Below are positions 34,768 through 44,534 of a DNA stretch of 64,000 nt, one piece after another; position 1 is the first letter of the stretch, and every line of letters begins with the position of its first letter. The notes beneath the pieces are model-generated. The model had not been told where the DNA came from. It searched no databases and worked only from the letters and a program-made list of their open reading frames with translations. The DNA comes from Micropterix aruncella (taxonomy: Eukaryota > Arthropoda > Insecta > Lepidoptera > Micropterigidae), in assembly GCA_944548615.1 (NCBI GenBank), contig OX155960.1, positions 10,230,365 to 10,294,364 on the forward strand, written 5' to 3'. Both the position numbers and the translations under genes were made by a program.

Positions 34768-34937
34768 ACGTATTAATTCAATAAACAAAAGTAGGAATAA
34801 TGTTACTCGTAGAATGAAATGATCTCATAGTAAGTAAGTAGATAAGTATTTATTTTCAAAAACCTGGTCTGAATATTATAGAAACTACATTTCCAATAAT
34901 ATTATTACAAAAAAAATACGTTTTTAATTATATACAG

Positions 34938-35480
34938 TTTCCGGCAAGGGATTGCCCTCCGGCGCTACTGGACGGCTTGCGCACCGTGCGACGTCAGCCA
35001 ATCGGTTGTGCACTCTGACTAATTACTGAAGGAATGTAGATACTATGGAAACATATTGTCTCCTAAGCAGCGGGGATAGATGTTGACCTGTCGTCAACCC
35101 CTCTTGAAATAACCAATTTGTTACCTGATCCTGAATTCAGAGCCGGGCAAAAGATGCCAATAGTCCGCGATAGATTCCAACTGAATCACCGCTGAATATA
35201 CGGCAGGTAGAGGTCGCGCATGCGACCTCGAACCCGTAACCAGTCGGGAGGTTGGAGGTATCCTGATGGTTAATTGCAGCCGGAGATATCCCTCCAAAAC
35301 TGGTAGTAAGGAGGCGAGGATGCTAGCTGTTCGTAGGGCATTCGCATCTGACAGACACGTTGGCTTAGCTAGACGGTAGATTTGTATGTCATCTACGCTC
35401 ACCTCATGGGAGATAGAACGATGACTATGATTAAAATTCCCTGAGGTGACGGGTTCGCCCGTTGTATTAGACAACCAATG
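34938..35480 (-). repeat. Family A element, centre plus right arm (reversed)
   Basis: The reverse complement gives family A order from CGGGCGAACCCGTCACCTCA, through CCAGTTTTGGAGGGATATC, GACTGGTTACGGGTTCGAGG and CGCGGACTATTGGCATCTTT, to GTGCACAACCGATTGGCTGA and CCAGTAGCGCCGGAGGG. One of the cleanest half-elements here. Confidence 0.8.
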
Positions 35481-35589
35481 TTGGTCGTAAGCCGCTGGTA
35501 GTCTACTTTGATATGTTATTTGTAAAGTTATATTATTAATTTATTATTAATATATTATTAATATTATTAATTCGAAACGTCCTTGAAAT

Positions 35590-36490
35590 CAATGTCTTGA
35601 GGACGATATAATACGCGTTAGCCCAATCTCTGCTAATATACGGACAACTAGGCTGGGGTGGTATGGCCAAAACAAATCTGGATCCTCTGATAAAGGCCCA
35701 AAAGGCGTTGATTAGGGTTATAGCCAGGAAGCCATACCGCTACTTCAGTGATCAGCTCTACAGGGATTTTATGGTGATGGATGCAAGACAGCTATACATA
35801 CGGCAGGTCTTGATATGCTACAGGAAAGAACTCCAACGGGACAACGGCAAGCCGACCAGTAACGCCCATAGACACGACTCAAGACATAAAGATAGACATG
35901 TACAACCAAAAATGAGAACGACCTTTGGACAAAGACACTATATTTACCTAGCGAAAAAACTCCATAACATATTTACCACGCAATTAGGCCAAGCTACATA
36001 CAATCTTTCAAAATGACGCTCACTACAAAAGACTGGTAACATTATGGTTATTACACTCGACGAGGGATCACTGTGAGTCGTTAGTAACTAAAGTTATTAA
36101 ATAGGTGCAAAGATGATTTACATCACTTATTATTGTTATTATTATCTCATTAACCTCATAACTGTATTCATATATCTCCCATATATATTATATCTCATTT
36201 AATTTAATAAATATTTTTTTTGTGTAATATATATATACTATAATAGTTATACAATATACACTTGTAGGATTTTCCATGACTAGAGAAATTACCTATACAC
36301 CCGACGCAGTACTAAATATCACCTCAATACAGGCTCTGCCTAAGTGAGGTGATAAAATCCCGCCGAAGCCGCACCTTTAGTAAATTTCCAGAGTTCTACA
36401 TTTTGTATGTATGACTAAATCATGTAAAATGTACTATAGGAAATTTAATCATGTAATGCTAGGGATAAATAAAATAAATAAAATAAATAA
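35590..36490 (+). mobile_element. LINE ORF2 C-terminus with (AAATA)n tail
   Basis: An open frame from about 35,610 to the TGA at 36,014 reads ALAQSLLIYGQLGWGG, IKAQKALIRVIARKPYRYFS, MVMDARQLYIRQVLICYRKE and KMRTTFGQRHYIYLAKKLHN. It is the C-terminal domain of a non-LTR ORF2 from the lineage that also gives the 4.5, 55.8, 60.7 and 63.4 kb fragments. The 3' UTR includes CTCAATACAGGCTCTGCCTA and ends in AAATA units at 36,464-36,488. No frame break within the retained part; 5'-truncated. Confidence 0.8.
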
Positions 36491-36954
36491 TTTCAGGGTC
36501 GAATGCGGCCCTGCCTCCTCTCGCTCGGCACGGACGTATGTCGCTTCTGGCAGAGTGGCAAGTGGCAAGCGTGGGGCAACTTGGACATTACCTCTCGTCG
36601 GTCGGTGGGTTGCGGTAATGAGCTACCTGGATGTGCTCTTAATTTTGAAAAAGTTTCCGTCCCGTGTCGCCCATCTAATTGCGGTGGTGGTTTTTGTAGC
36701 GCCGCGCCGTCAATGGCGCCCGCGGAAAATGCCGCTTAGCCGCGCGCGACCATTAGCCGCCAAATTGGACGCAAATGCTCAGGTGTCGCATCCGCCATTT
36801 GCATGCGCTGTCGCCGGAAAATTAAGGGAGATAGAGTAGAAACACGTAAGGAGCTAGTTGCAATATGTTGCATGAGTTGCCAGCTTGTAAGCTGCTTATT
36901 TCTTAAAGGAGTGAATGGTTTCGTGCAGCTTGGGCCATAAGATCCACTTTGTTT
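36491..36954. other. GC/CpG-rich unassigned patch
   Basis: The most GC-rich non-repeat stretch of the region (36,500-36,840). Overlapping plus-strand frames of up to 142 codons exist, but there is no recognisable domain or signal. It could be a host regulatory island or exon. Confidence 0.35.
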
Positions 36955-37370
36955 TCAGATCGACCCGACTCACGAATCAACTCCTATTCAGATGCCTCCT
37001 CGTGTGGAAGGCTACACCGGGTAAGAGTCTCTGGCCTCACGGATGGTGGATTGGTTTCTCCTGGTGGGATTGCCTCTCGGCGCTACTGAAAGGTTTGCGC
37101 ACCGTTCGGCGACGCCAATCGGTTGTGCACTCTGACTAATTGCTGAAGGAGTCTGAACTTTATTGTTAATATACTGTCTCCTAAGCAGCGGGAGTGGATG
37201 TTGACCTATCGTCAATCACTCTTGAAATGACCCCTGGGCTACCTGATCCTGAATTCAGAGCCAGGAAAAGGATACCTTTGATCCGCGATAGATTCGAACT
37301 GAAACACCGCTGAATTACGGCAGGTAGAGGCCACGTAAGCGACTTCAGTCCCGTAACCAGTATCATGCAA
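36955..37370 (-). repeat. Family A element, centre plus inner right arm (reversed)
   Basis: The reverse complement carries GACTGATACTGGTTACGGG-like arm sequence, then TCGCGGATCAAAGGTATCC, GTGCACAACCGATTGGCGTC, and AATCCACCATCCGTGAGGCC from the centre. Confidence 0.75.
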
Positions 37371-37439
37371 AAAGTTTGTAATAACTACCTATTACATACA
37401 GCAGCTTGTATGTTACTGCCTATAGTATTTTGTTACATG

Positions 37440-37600
37440 ACCGAGAGCAGTTAATTCGCCAATTGAATACGAATGTAAATGCGAGCTTTGCTCCTGACAT
37501 AAAATGCATCGATATCACGCTGAAATTTCTCGCAGACCACAGCACTCCTAGTGGACATAAATAGCTTCACGTCATCAGAATACATTACACAATAAACTGA
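37440..37600 (-). mobile_element. LINE RT fragment around the catalytic box
   Basis: The minus-strand frame reads VMYSDDVKLFMSTRSAVVCE and FQRDIDAF. This is the motif C region of CR1/jockey RT with YSDD in place of YADD. The frame is followed by a stop near 37,445. Only about 50 codons remain. Confidence 0.6.
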
Positions 37601-38485
37601 TAACAGCTTTCCTATTAATTATCTTACCCTAACAAACCCTGGATCTTTTGTAGAGTCTGTTATAGGCATGCCTTTACTTCGTGCATTGAATTATTATGGC
37701 ATAAGGAAAGTCAAGTTAGATTACGCGCAAAGTACGCCATTACCACAGTATAATAACACCCAGTAAGTTCACTCAGGAGCTATAAGGCAATGAGGGAAGA
37801 GGGTGCGACGGAAGAGGGGAGAGGGGTAAGTCATGTCGCGTCCTTAGGCCCATAGTTTCGGCGCTGTGGGCTGTGAACGCTGTGGGCGCAATTTGTGTCC
37901 GCGTCCAGATGTGCAGATTTACGAGCCGACGCCATAAGGTATTCTCAGAACAAATCGGTGGCATCTGTGTCGCCGGGTCACCGTAAATGTGGCCGGGACG
38001 ATGCTTCAAGAAGAAGACGAGTAATCATATTACGATTTGTGGTAGCCCTTAAGATTCCTGACGTCACTTGCCTCCATTTCAATTTTCTTCTAAAAGAAGC
38101 TACTGTCTGGTATACTGTGCCATTACTATTGTAATATTATAGAGTTTTGAATGTCGCTTCCGAGACAAAAACGTCCACAAACCAGAGAAGAATAGTAGGC
38201 CGTAAATATAGCGACAGCGGGGAAAGCCGGCGATAAATCAGCAGCAAACAATTGGAGCGACCCGTCTTCGTGTCTTTATGACGGTCTCCGAGTATTTAAT
38301 GCACCGCAGCGTGAGCGATGGACCTTTTCGAAGAAATGGGAGCATTAATATTGACATACTATAATCAGTGCAAAAATATTATTATGGCGTATATTTTAAT
38401 TCAACGTATAATACTAATCTTTTGAATATAATATATGTATAAGTCTTTAATTGAAATATTTCGAGATTTAAGTATGAGTAGCACG
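37601..38485. other. Unassigned sequence
   Basis: No gene is recognised. 37,790-38,020 is GC-richer with a purine-rich start (GAGGGAAGAGGGTGCGACGG). Confidence 0.4.
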
Positions 38486-38640
38486 CCCTCTGGTGGACCG
38501 ATTTCGACTAAAATCTTTTCAACTATTGCCATGACCGAATGATGCCTGCGTGCCAAATTTCAGCTCAATCGGATTAAGGGTTTAGGCGCTATCGTAGAGG
38601 AATAAACACACACACACAGATAGACTTAAAGACAGATTTC
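38486..38640 (-). repeat. Repeat 'C', reversed copy with (CA)n
   Basis: The reverse complement gives CTCTACGATAGCGCC, GCTGAAATTTGGCACGCAGG and CATTCGGTCATGGCAATAG. The (CA)n at 38,607-38,618 sits where the (TG)n of the 26.5 kb copy sits. Confidence 0.65.
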
Positions 38641-39194
38641 AGTCTGGAAATGGTCCTAATCTCGTCTCTAGGGGGGTCAAAATGGATGATTCTGTCTTTA
38701 TTTCGATTTCTTTTAGCGCGTTCACAATACTTTCCCTTAGGCCGGAAAAGTAATAACTCTTACAGCCAACGGTTATAGTTGTGGAATAAATTGTGGTATT
38801 ATAAATATAAGTAAATTTAGTTGTAGCATTTTCTGTAGCATTTATATTTTATAGTACGTGAACAGAAATTATTACAAGAGTAGAAAGACAAAGGGCGAAT
38901 AATGATTATTTTAAGTCGAATCAATCAGGTTACAAACTATTTTTTTACTAATTAGTAATCAATGGTATGGATTATGTTTATGGATCCCACAGGCCCGACA
39001 GATATGACGATGATCCGATAGGCGGACGAATTATCGCGCGCTATATCGTAGGGCTTCAACCGGGTCGGCCGGCCGGCCGACCTATGATGACACCTCAAAA
39101 TAACAAGAATCACCAGTTTCTCACAGTTCAACCTTCATCCGGTAGCTTCCTCGAAGAGGCCCAAACCTGTAAAGGAATCTATTTCCCGTGTTAC
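38641..39194. other. Unassigned; holds a 20-bp perfect palindrome
   Basis: GGTCGGCCGGCCGGCCGACC at 39,063-39,082 is exactly self-complementary. No gene. Confidence 0.45.
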
Positions 39195-40455
39195 GGCAGG
39201 TAGATCAGTTCATCCGAGGAGGGGGGTGTCCTTTAGGCGTTGCTAGGCGGTTCGCGCATCGTGCGGCGGCAGTCAATCGACTGTACACTCGGCCAAATAA
39301 ACGGCGGGGTCTGAAAATGCTTATATACGTTTCCTAAGCAACTAGGGTTGTCAACTACAACCCGTCACCTCGGGAAGTTTTAACGATGGTGATCGTTTTA
39401 TCTCCCGTGAGGTGAGCGTAGATGACTTATAGACAATACAAATCTACTGTCTAGCTAAGCCAATATGCCCGTCAGAGGCCAACGCTTTACGGCGAGGCAC
39501 CGGGAAAGGTAACAAGCGGGCAGCCTCACCCCCTATCTACCAGTTTTGGAAGGATATCTTCGTCTAGAATTAACCATCAGGATACCTTCGTCCTCCCGGC
39601 TGTTTACGGAACCAACGTCACTTACGCGGCCTTTACCAGTTGTATTTCAGCGGTAATTTAATAAGAATTTATCGCGGACCTGGGCGTCCTTTGCCCGACA
39701 TACCACTCGGGATCGGGTGGCCGATAGATTGTTTCAATAATAGCATTACAACAGGTCAACATCCACCCCCGCTTCTGAGAAGATAATATATTTCCCTAGT
39801 CTCCAGAATCCTTCAGCAATTAGTCAAAGTGCACAGCCGATTGGCGTCGCTGAACGGTGCGCGGTTTGCGCACTCCCGGCGCTACTGGATGGTTTATCCA
39901 GTAGCGCCGAGAGTCAATCCCCCAGGAGAAACCGATCCACCAGCCGTGAGGCCTGAGACGCGAGAGTCTTACCCGGGGTAGCCTTACACACGACAAGGCT
40001 TTTGAATAGGAGTTGAATCGTGAGTTGGACGGATCCGAGAACACAATGGATCTTATGGCACAAGCTGCATTAAACCGTATATATATGCTACCTAAACAGC
40101 GGGGGTGGTTGTTGAACTGTTGTCAGCTACTCTTAAAACAACCCTTGTCCACCCGATCGCGTGTGAACGACGGACAAAAGATGCCACGTTTCGCGATAAA
40201 TTTGAACTGAATTAGCGCTAACACTAGATAGAGGCCGCGAAAGCGACTTTGAACCTGTGACCAAAATAGAGGACGGAGAATTCCGTCCAAAACTGGTTTT
40301 AATGACGCGAGGCTCTCCGCTGCTCAACTTCCCAGTGCCACGCGGTAAGGCGTTGGTCTCTGACGGCCATGTTGGCGAAGCTAGGAGGTGGACTGTGTTG
40401 TCCCTAAGTCCCTTTATAGCTTCCTGGGGTGGCGGGCTCGCCTGTAGTAGTTAAA
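39195..40455. mobile_element. Family A foldback element, both arms present
   Basis: Left arm about 39,348-39,790 (plus orientation, starting GGGTTGTCAACTACAAC, then CCCGTCACCTCGGGAAGTTT). Centre about 39,790-40,080 (GTGCACAGCCGATTGGCGTC, ATCCACCAGCCGTGAGGCCT). Right arm about 40,085-40,455 is the left arm inverted, ending GGCGGGCTCGCCTGTAGTAG. A further reversed centre fragment abuts the left end (39,195-39,345). Non-coding, with arms of roughly 400 bp. A 15-bp-stem hairpin (GGCGCTACTGGAT...) lies at 39,880-39,917. No target duplication identified. Confidence 0.75.
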
Positions 40456-40662
40456 TTGTACGCGTGTGGTGTTCTCATGAGGTTTAAATCAACGCGATCG
40501 CTTCAGCCGAGTGACCGTCAATATAGGTACCGATAATGTGAGGCATTTCTCAGTCAGTTTCGAGTTATAGCTTTTCTAGAAAAGGATTTTATTTCTACTA
40601 CCATCTGCGCCTAGTGATATCCATCAACACAATACCAGAAAAAAATGACCGAAAAATCTTAA

Positions 40663-41108
40663 CCCCTCAAATGTGAGGCGTCCCTTAAGGGATGCCTTGG
40701 AAAAATGTATACAAAATGTATATAAATTTATATAAATGTAAATATAAATGTAAATGTGCGCCGCTTTATAGTAATCCGCTCTATTCAATTTTATTCAATT
40801 TTTTCAATTTCAATTTATTTCCAAAAAATCTTAACAGATTGTAGAAACTTAATATTTAGTACATTTAAATTACAGTATATTAGTTCGTTTTTACAATATT
40901 TAAATTTATCACCACGTACATACAGTTACTTCTTTATTGCTTTTAGGGCATCCAAATCTTTATAGAGCTATAGTAATGCTATAGCTCTATAGTAAACCCC
41001 GCTCTATGTAAATGTAAATGTAAATGTAAATATAAATTTACATTTACATTTACATTTATAAACATTTTGCCGTAGGCAACCCGAGCTAATCGCCATTCAT
41101 TTGAGGGG
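40663..41108. mobile_element. piggyBac-type MITE, 446 bp, TTAA-flanked
   Basis: The left end CCCCTCAAATGTGAGGCG follows TTAA at 40,659-40,662. The right end, on the minus strand CCCCTCAAATGAATGGCG, is followed by TTAA at 41,109-41,112. TTAA duplication and CCC-starting inverted ends are piggyBac hallmarks. The inside is made of TGTAAA-type runs and a palindrome at about 41,011-41,058. An insertion of about 205 bp (about 40,784-40,988) is flanked by TATAGTAATCCGCTCTAT / TATAGTAAACCCCGCTCTAT. Confidence 0.8.
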
Positions 41109-41129
41109 TTAATCGGCACCGGCTTAGAA

Positions 41130-41460
41130 AGGTGCGCAACACTTTCCTTCACCAAAGCGTCTGTTATTATAATAAGGTCCCAGCGCCAGAAGGCAGCATC
41201 AGAAGTCTTGGAGAGAACCAATTAAAAAAAAATATAGTTAATAGCTTAGTCAAGAATCCCATATACGACTTAAGAGATTTGGATAATGCTGCATCCATAT
41301 TCCAAGAGTATCAAAAAATAAAACAAAGGAAAAATCCTGACAGTTGGCATTTGCCGAAGACCGTAATATTTATTTTTATCAACGAAGGCTATATTGCTAG
41401 ATTTGATCATATTATCACTTTGATAATTATGGTTAAAAGCATTGTGCTCTTTATTTAACC
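41130..41460 (+). mobile_element. LINE ORF2 extreme C-terminus
   Basis: The frame from 41,132 reads NTFLHQSVCYYNKVPAPEGS, IRSLGENQLKKNIVNSLVKN and PIYDLRDLDNA. It resembles the closing block of jockey-type ORF2 ('FYNKLPxxIRSLxxxxFKKxIKxxLxxxxYY'). It is continuous to the TAA at 41,456, but the last third no longer looks conserved. 5'-truncated immediately after the piggyBac-type MITE. Confidence 0.5.
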
Positions 41461-41579
41461 AGAAATTTTAATTATTTTCTATTTAACAGGAATATATAAT
41501 ACTGGTTATAAATTACTTGAAAATATTTGTTAGTCACAGCTATCACGATATATATTCCTAATCAATAATATTGATTAGG

Positions 41580-41829
<250 letters not shown>

Positions 41830-41854
41830 TATATATTCCTTAATCAATAACATG

Positions 41855-42220
41855 TTAGACGCAATGACTAGAGTTGAGTTGCACTGGAGTAGAGTTGTGC
41901 ACTTCTTTAAGAGAACATAACAGCCTCGTCAATCGATAGCGCCATCGTCGCCTGAAAATTTGTGAAAGTTGGCAGGGTAAAACTATCCCATCCCGTCCCA
42001 TCCGCTCGCTCGAACTAGTTTCAATTTGTTGGATCACAAACCGGCCAGAGTTACAAGTTGCGCATGCCGCCAGGGACGCGAATAAAAAGATAGCAACGGC
42101 CACAATCGCCTGCATGCTAAACAAGCCCCAGATCCAAACTTGGTCCGGCGAGCGAAAGTCGCCCCTAAGTACGAACGATGTACTATGCCATGCGACGAGG
42201 ACGAATTTGCCGGCAAACAC
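41855..42220 (-). other. Unverified ORF with signal-peptide-like stretch
   Basis: This minus-strand frame has 121 codons from its first Met. A second Met at 42,113-42,115 starts MQAIVAVAIFLFASLAACAT, which looks like a secretory signal with an Ala-x-Ala end and would leave an 86-residue product. The remainder (CNSGRFVIQQIETSSSERMG...) matches no family I know, and the region is not obviously a repeat. It could be a host exon or chance. Confidence 0.2.
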
Positions 42221-42367
42221 GTCTTTGTGGAGTGGAGATGGGCAGCGCTAGGGTAAACGGCTATACATTGCGGAACGCAGCGTACGACAAAACACGATGC
42301 TCGCAATAATACAGAGGTACGATATGCGCACGATACCAAGATGAATCAACCTAAAACGATTGTACGA

Positions 42368-42935
42368 TATTTCAATTCATATTCATATTCATTTTATTAG
42401 TATACTGGTATACAAGTCAGATACAGATTCAGAACATTCATACACATTTGCAAACAAACATTTTTTTATCGTAAATAAAAGCAACTTGTCAATCGGCTGA
42501 GGGGCCGAGGCCTGAAGGGTTAAGGCGTCTCTTAAACACGTCAAGAGATTGCACATGCCTAATGTGCTCGCTGAGTTTGTTGTAAACCGCTGGGCCGGCG
42601 ATATAGGCTAGCCTCTCCGACTTGGATAATGCATGACTTACCGAACGTAGCTACGGGATGTTGTTGGATAGTGATGATGCACACCATTCACTTCAAAATC
42701 GGTTAGATTTCTGCGAACGAACAGCGCTACTTCCATTATATAAATGGACGGCAGCGTCATGATGCAGAGATCTCTAAACAGAGGCCCAGCTGGCGTATCA
42801 AGCGCCACACGCGCTATTGTGCGGACTGCACGCTTCTGCATGACGAAAGCCCTCTGCCTGTCGGCTACTCGCCTCTATAACTCCGCGCCGTACGTTAGCA
42901 GTGAATGAACGTATGCAAAGTAACACATGCGCATG
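42368..42935 (-). mobile_element. CR1/jockey-type LINE ORF2 C-terminus, reversed
   Basis: The minus strand reads YFAYVHSLLTYGAEL, RRVADRQRAFVMQKRAVRTI, ARVALDTPAGPLFRDLCIMT and LPSIYIMEVALFVRRNLTDF. After a frame change come YIAGPAVYNKLSEHIRHVQ and LDVFKRRL. This is the C-terminal block of non-LTR ORF2. At least one frameshift lies near 42,650. The 3' end shows AATATGAATATGAATTGA-type tail sequence at 42,375-42,395. The 5' side is cut by the AAAAGTCG array. Confidence 0.75.
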
Positions 42936-43085
42936 CGGAAAAGTAGAAAAAGTCGAAAAAAACCAAAAAAGTAGAAAAAATCGAAAAAGTCGAAAAAGTA
43001 AAAAAGTCGAAAAAGTAGAAAAAGTCGGTAAAGTCGAAAAGTCGAAGTCGAAGTCAAGGTCGATTCCGATTTCGATTTTCGAGTT
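42936..43085 (+). repeat. (AAAAGTCG)n-type simple array, second locus
   Basis: Diverged AAAAAGTCG and AAAAAGTAG units passing into GAAGTCGAAGTC at the right. Compare 26,936-27,108. A G14 run follows at 43,111-43,124. Confidence 0.85.
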
Positions 43086-43320
43086 TTAAAGGTGTCGCTA
43101 GGTTGGGGGTGGGGGGGGGGGGGGTTGTTGTTGTAAGATTAATGATATTAATATTCAGATGAATTACGTTCCTGGCTACTTGACAGGAATGTCTTTGGGT
43201 GACACAACCTTTTTTTTTAATGACATAACCACGAATTTGGACTTAGTTTGCCTCATGGAAATTGGGATCGATTTGAGTGAGCGATAAATCAATTCCGTGT
43301 CGTTTTACAGTGTCCATTAC

Positions 43321-44384
43321 AATGTCAAGAAGAAGAGATAACATAGGTCGACGAAGTCAGTCAAATGTGCAGCAAGATACTTCAAGTGCAAACCGTACTG
43401 ATGTGAGATGATTCCATCATCTCGGCCGAAATACAAGATGAAGCTGTTAATCCGAAATTGCTTGCAGTGGTGCCTAAGAATATGATCCATGGACTTTGCG
43501 ACGTTTATAACAACATCTCGCCCTGTATGCTCGATAGTAACTGTTCCAGACGTTACCCGAGAGACCTGATTGCTAATACCATCACAGGCAATGACGGATA
43601 CCCATTGTATCGTCGCCGATCAGTTGCGGACAATGGGCGATCTGCAGTTGTGAAGGTCAAAGGGCAAGATGTAAATGTGGCAAATCGTTAGATTGTGCCT
43701 TATTGTCCAAGACTTTTAAAGCGCAAATCAATGTGGAATACTGCAACTTCATCAACTCGATAAATTACAATGCAAATACTTAAAACAAAGCGATATGGCT
43801 GTATCCGCTGTGAGGAATTCAAACGAGGTGTATCTCAGTATCAGACGTATCGCTAGGTCAGCAGCAACGAGGCGATTTGGCGCATCTTTTCCTTTGCGAC
43901 ATACGAAAGACAATCTACAGTTTTACAATTGGTAATTTTGGAAAGCGGAATTTAGATTCCCCGTGCATCTGACCTTCACGATGACAAATCACGCGTGTTG
44001 GAAGTTTGCGGAATTAACTTGGAATCTTCGTATTTCGCGCATGGACAACTGTATGTCCCGTGTTCGCCAAGCCATCGGTAGGATAGCCTTAATTTTTGTT
44101 TATTTACGTGCCGGAAAACAAAACGAAAAACATATTTTACCAGAATGTTTTGTGTTGAATGTGAATTGCATTATATATTATTATGTAAATTAAATACATT
44201 GAATTTATTTCAATCACAAACGACTTTCATTTAATCACCAAACGAAACTCAACCCGTACAGGATTCGGCCATATTATAGATTTCAATTAATTCGATTTGG
44301 AAGGTTCATTAGGATTAATAAAAGCTTATGAAGAGTTACAATCAAATGAATTTTAGGTGGTACGAAGTTCACCGGGTCATCTAG
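43321..44384 (+). mobile_element. Helitron, internally deleted, with 3' CTAG end
   Basis: ATG 43,321 starts MSRRRDNIGRRSQSNVQQD, the usual N-terminus of animal Helitron proteins. The later frame (43,458-43,691) has PKNMIHGLCDVYNNISPCML, CSRRYPRDLIANTITGNDGY and PLYRRR, which precedes the Rep nuclease. Then come VSSNEAIWRIFSF and, after a large deletion, SRVLEVCGINLESSYFAHGQ and LYVPCS, the last helicase block (normally '...HGQLYVAxSR'). The bulk of Rep and helicase is missing. The 3' end has a GGTG...CACC hairpin and CTAG at 44,381-44,384 followed by T, a canonical Helitron terminus. Multiple stops; dead. The 5' boundary is unresolved. Confidence 0.85.
44356..44384 (+). other. Helitron 3' terminal hairpin and CTAG
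   Basis: GGTGGTACGAAGTTCACC forms a short stem-loop, then GGGTCAT, then CTAG at the end of the element. This matches rolling-circle terminators of Helitrons. Confidence 0.75.
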
Positions 44385-44534
44385 TATCTTTATAAATTAT
44401 AGCCTATGTGTTATTCTGATGTGTAAGCTATATTACTGTAAAGTTTCATCAAAATCCATTCAGTAGTTTTTGCGTGAAAGAGTAACAAACATCCATACAT
44501 ACATACAAACTTTCGCGTTTATATAGTAGTAGGA
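44385..44534 (-). mobile_element. Helitron-like 5' end, reversed (or RTE 3' end)
   Basis: On the minus strand it starts TCCTACTACTATATAAACGC, then GAAAGTTTGT, CTTTCACGCAAAAACTACTG and AATGGATTTTGATGAAACTT. This resembles Helitron 5' ends, with A before the terminal TC. The same words are also known from LINE 3' ends of the RTE type, so the class is uncertain. It abuts the CTAG end of the preceding Helitron. GGATAG repeats follow at 44,531-44,553. Confidence 0.5.

Noticed and set aside
35121..35474. 117-codon ORF in family A
   Set aside because: The frame is not kept in other family A copies, so it is chance.
42034..42339. 101-codon ORF overlapping the signal-peptide-like ORF
   Set aside because: Different frame, Ser/Ala/Cys-rich, no signal or family; at most one of the two can be real.
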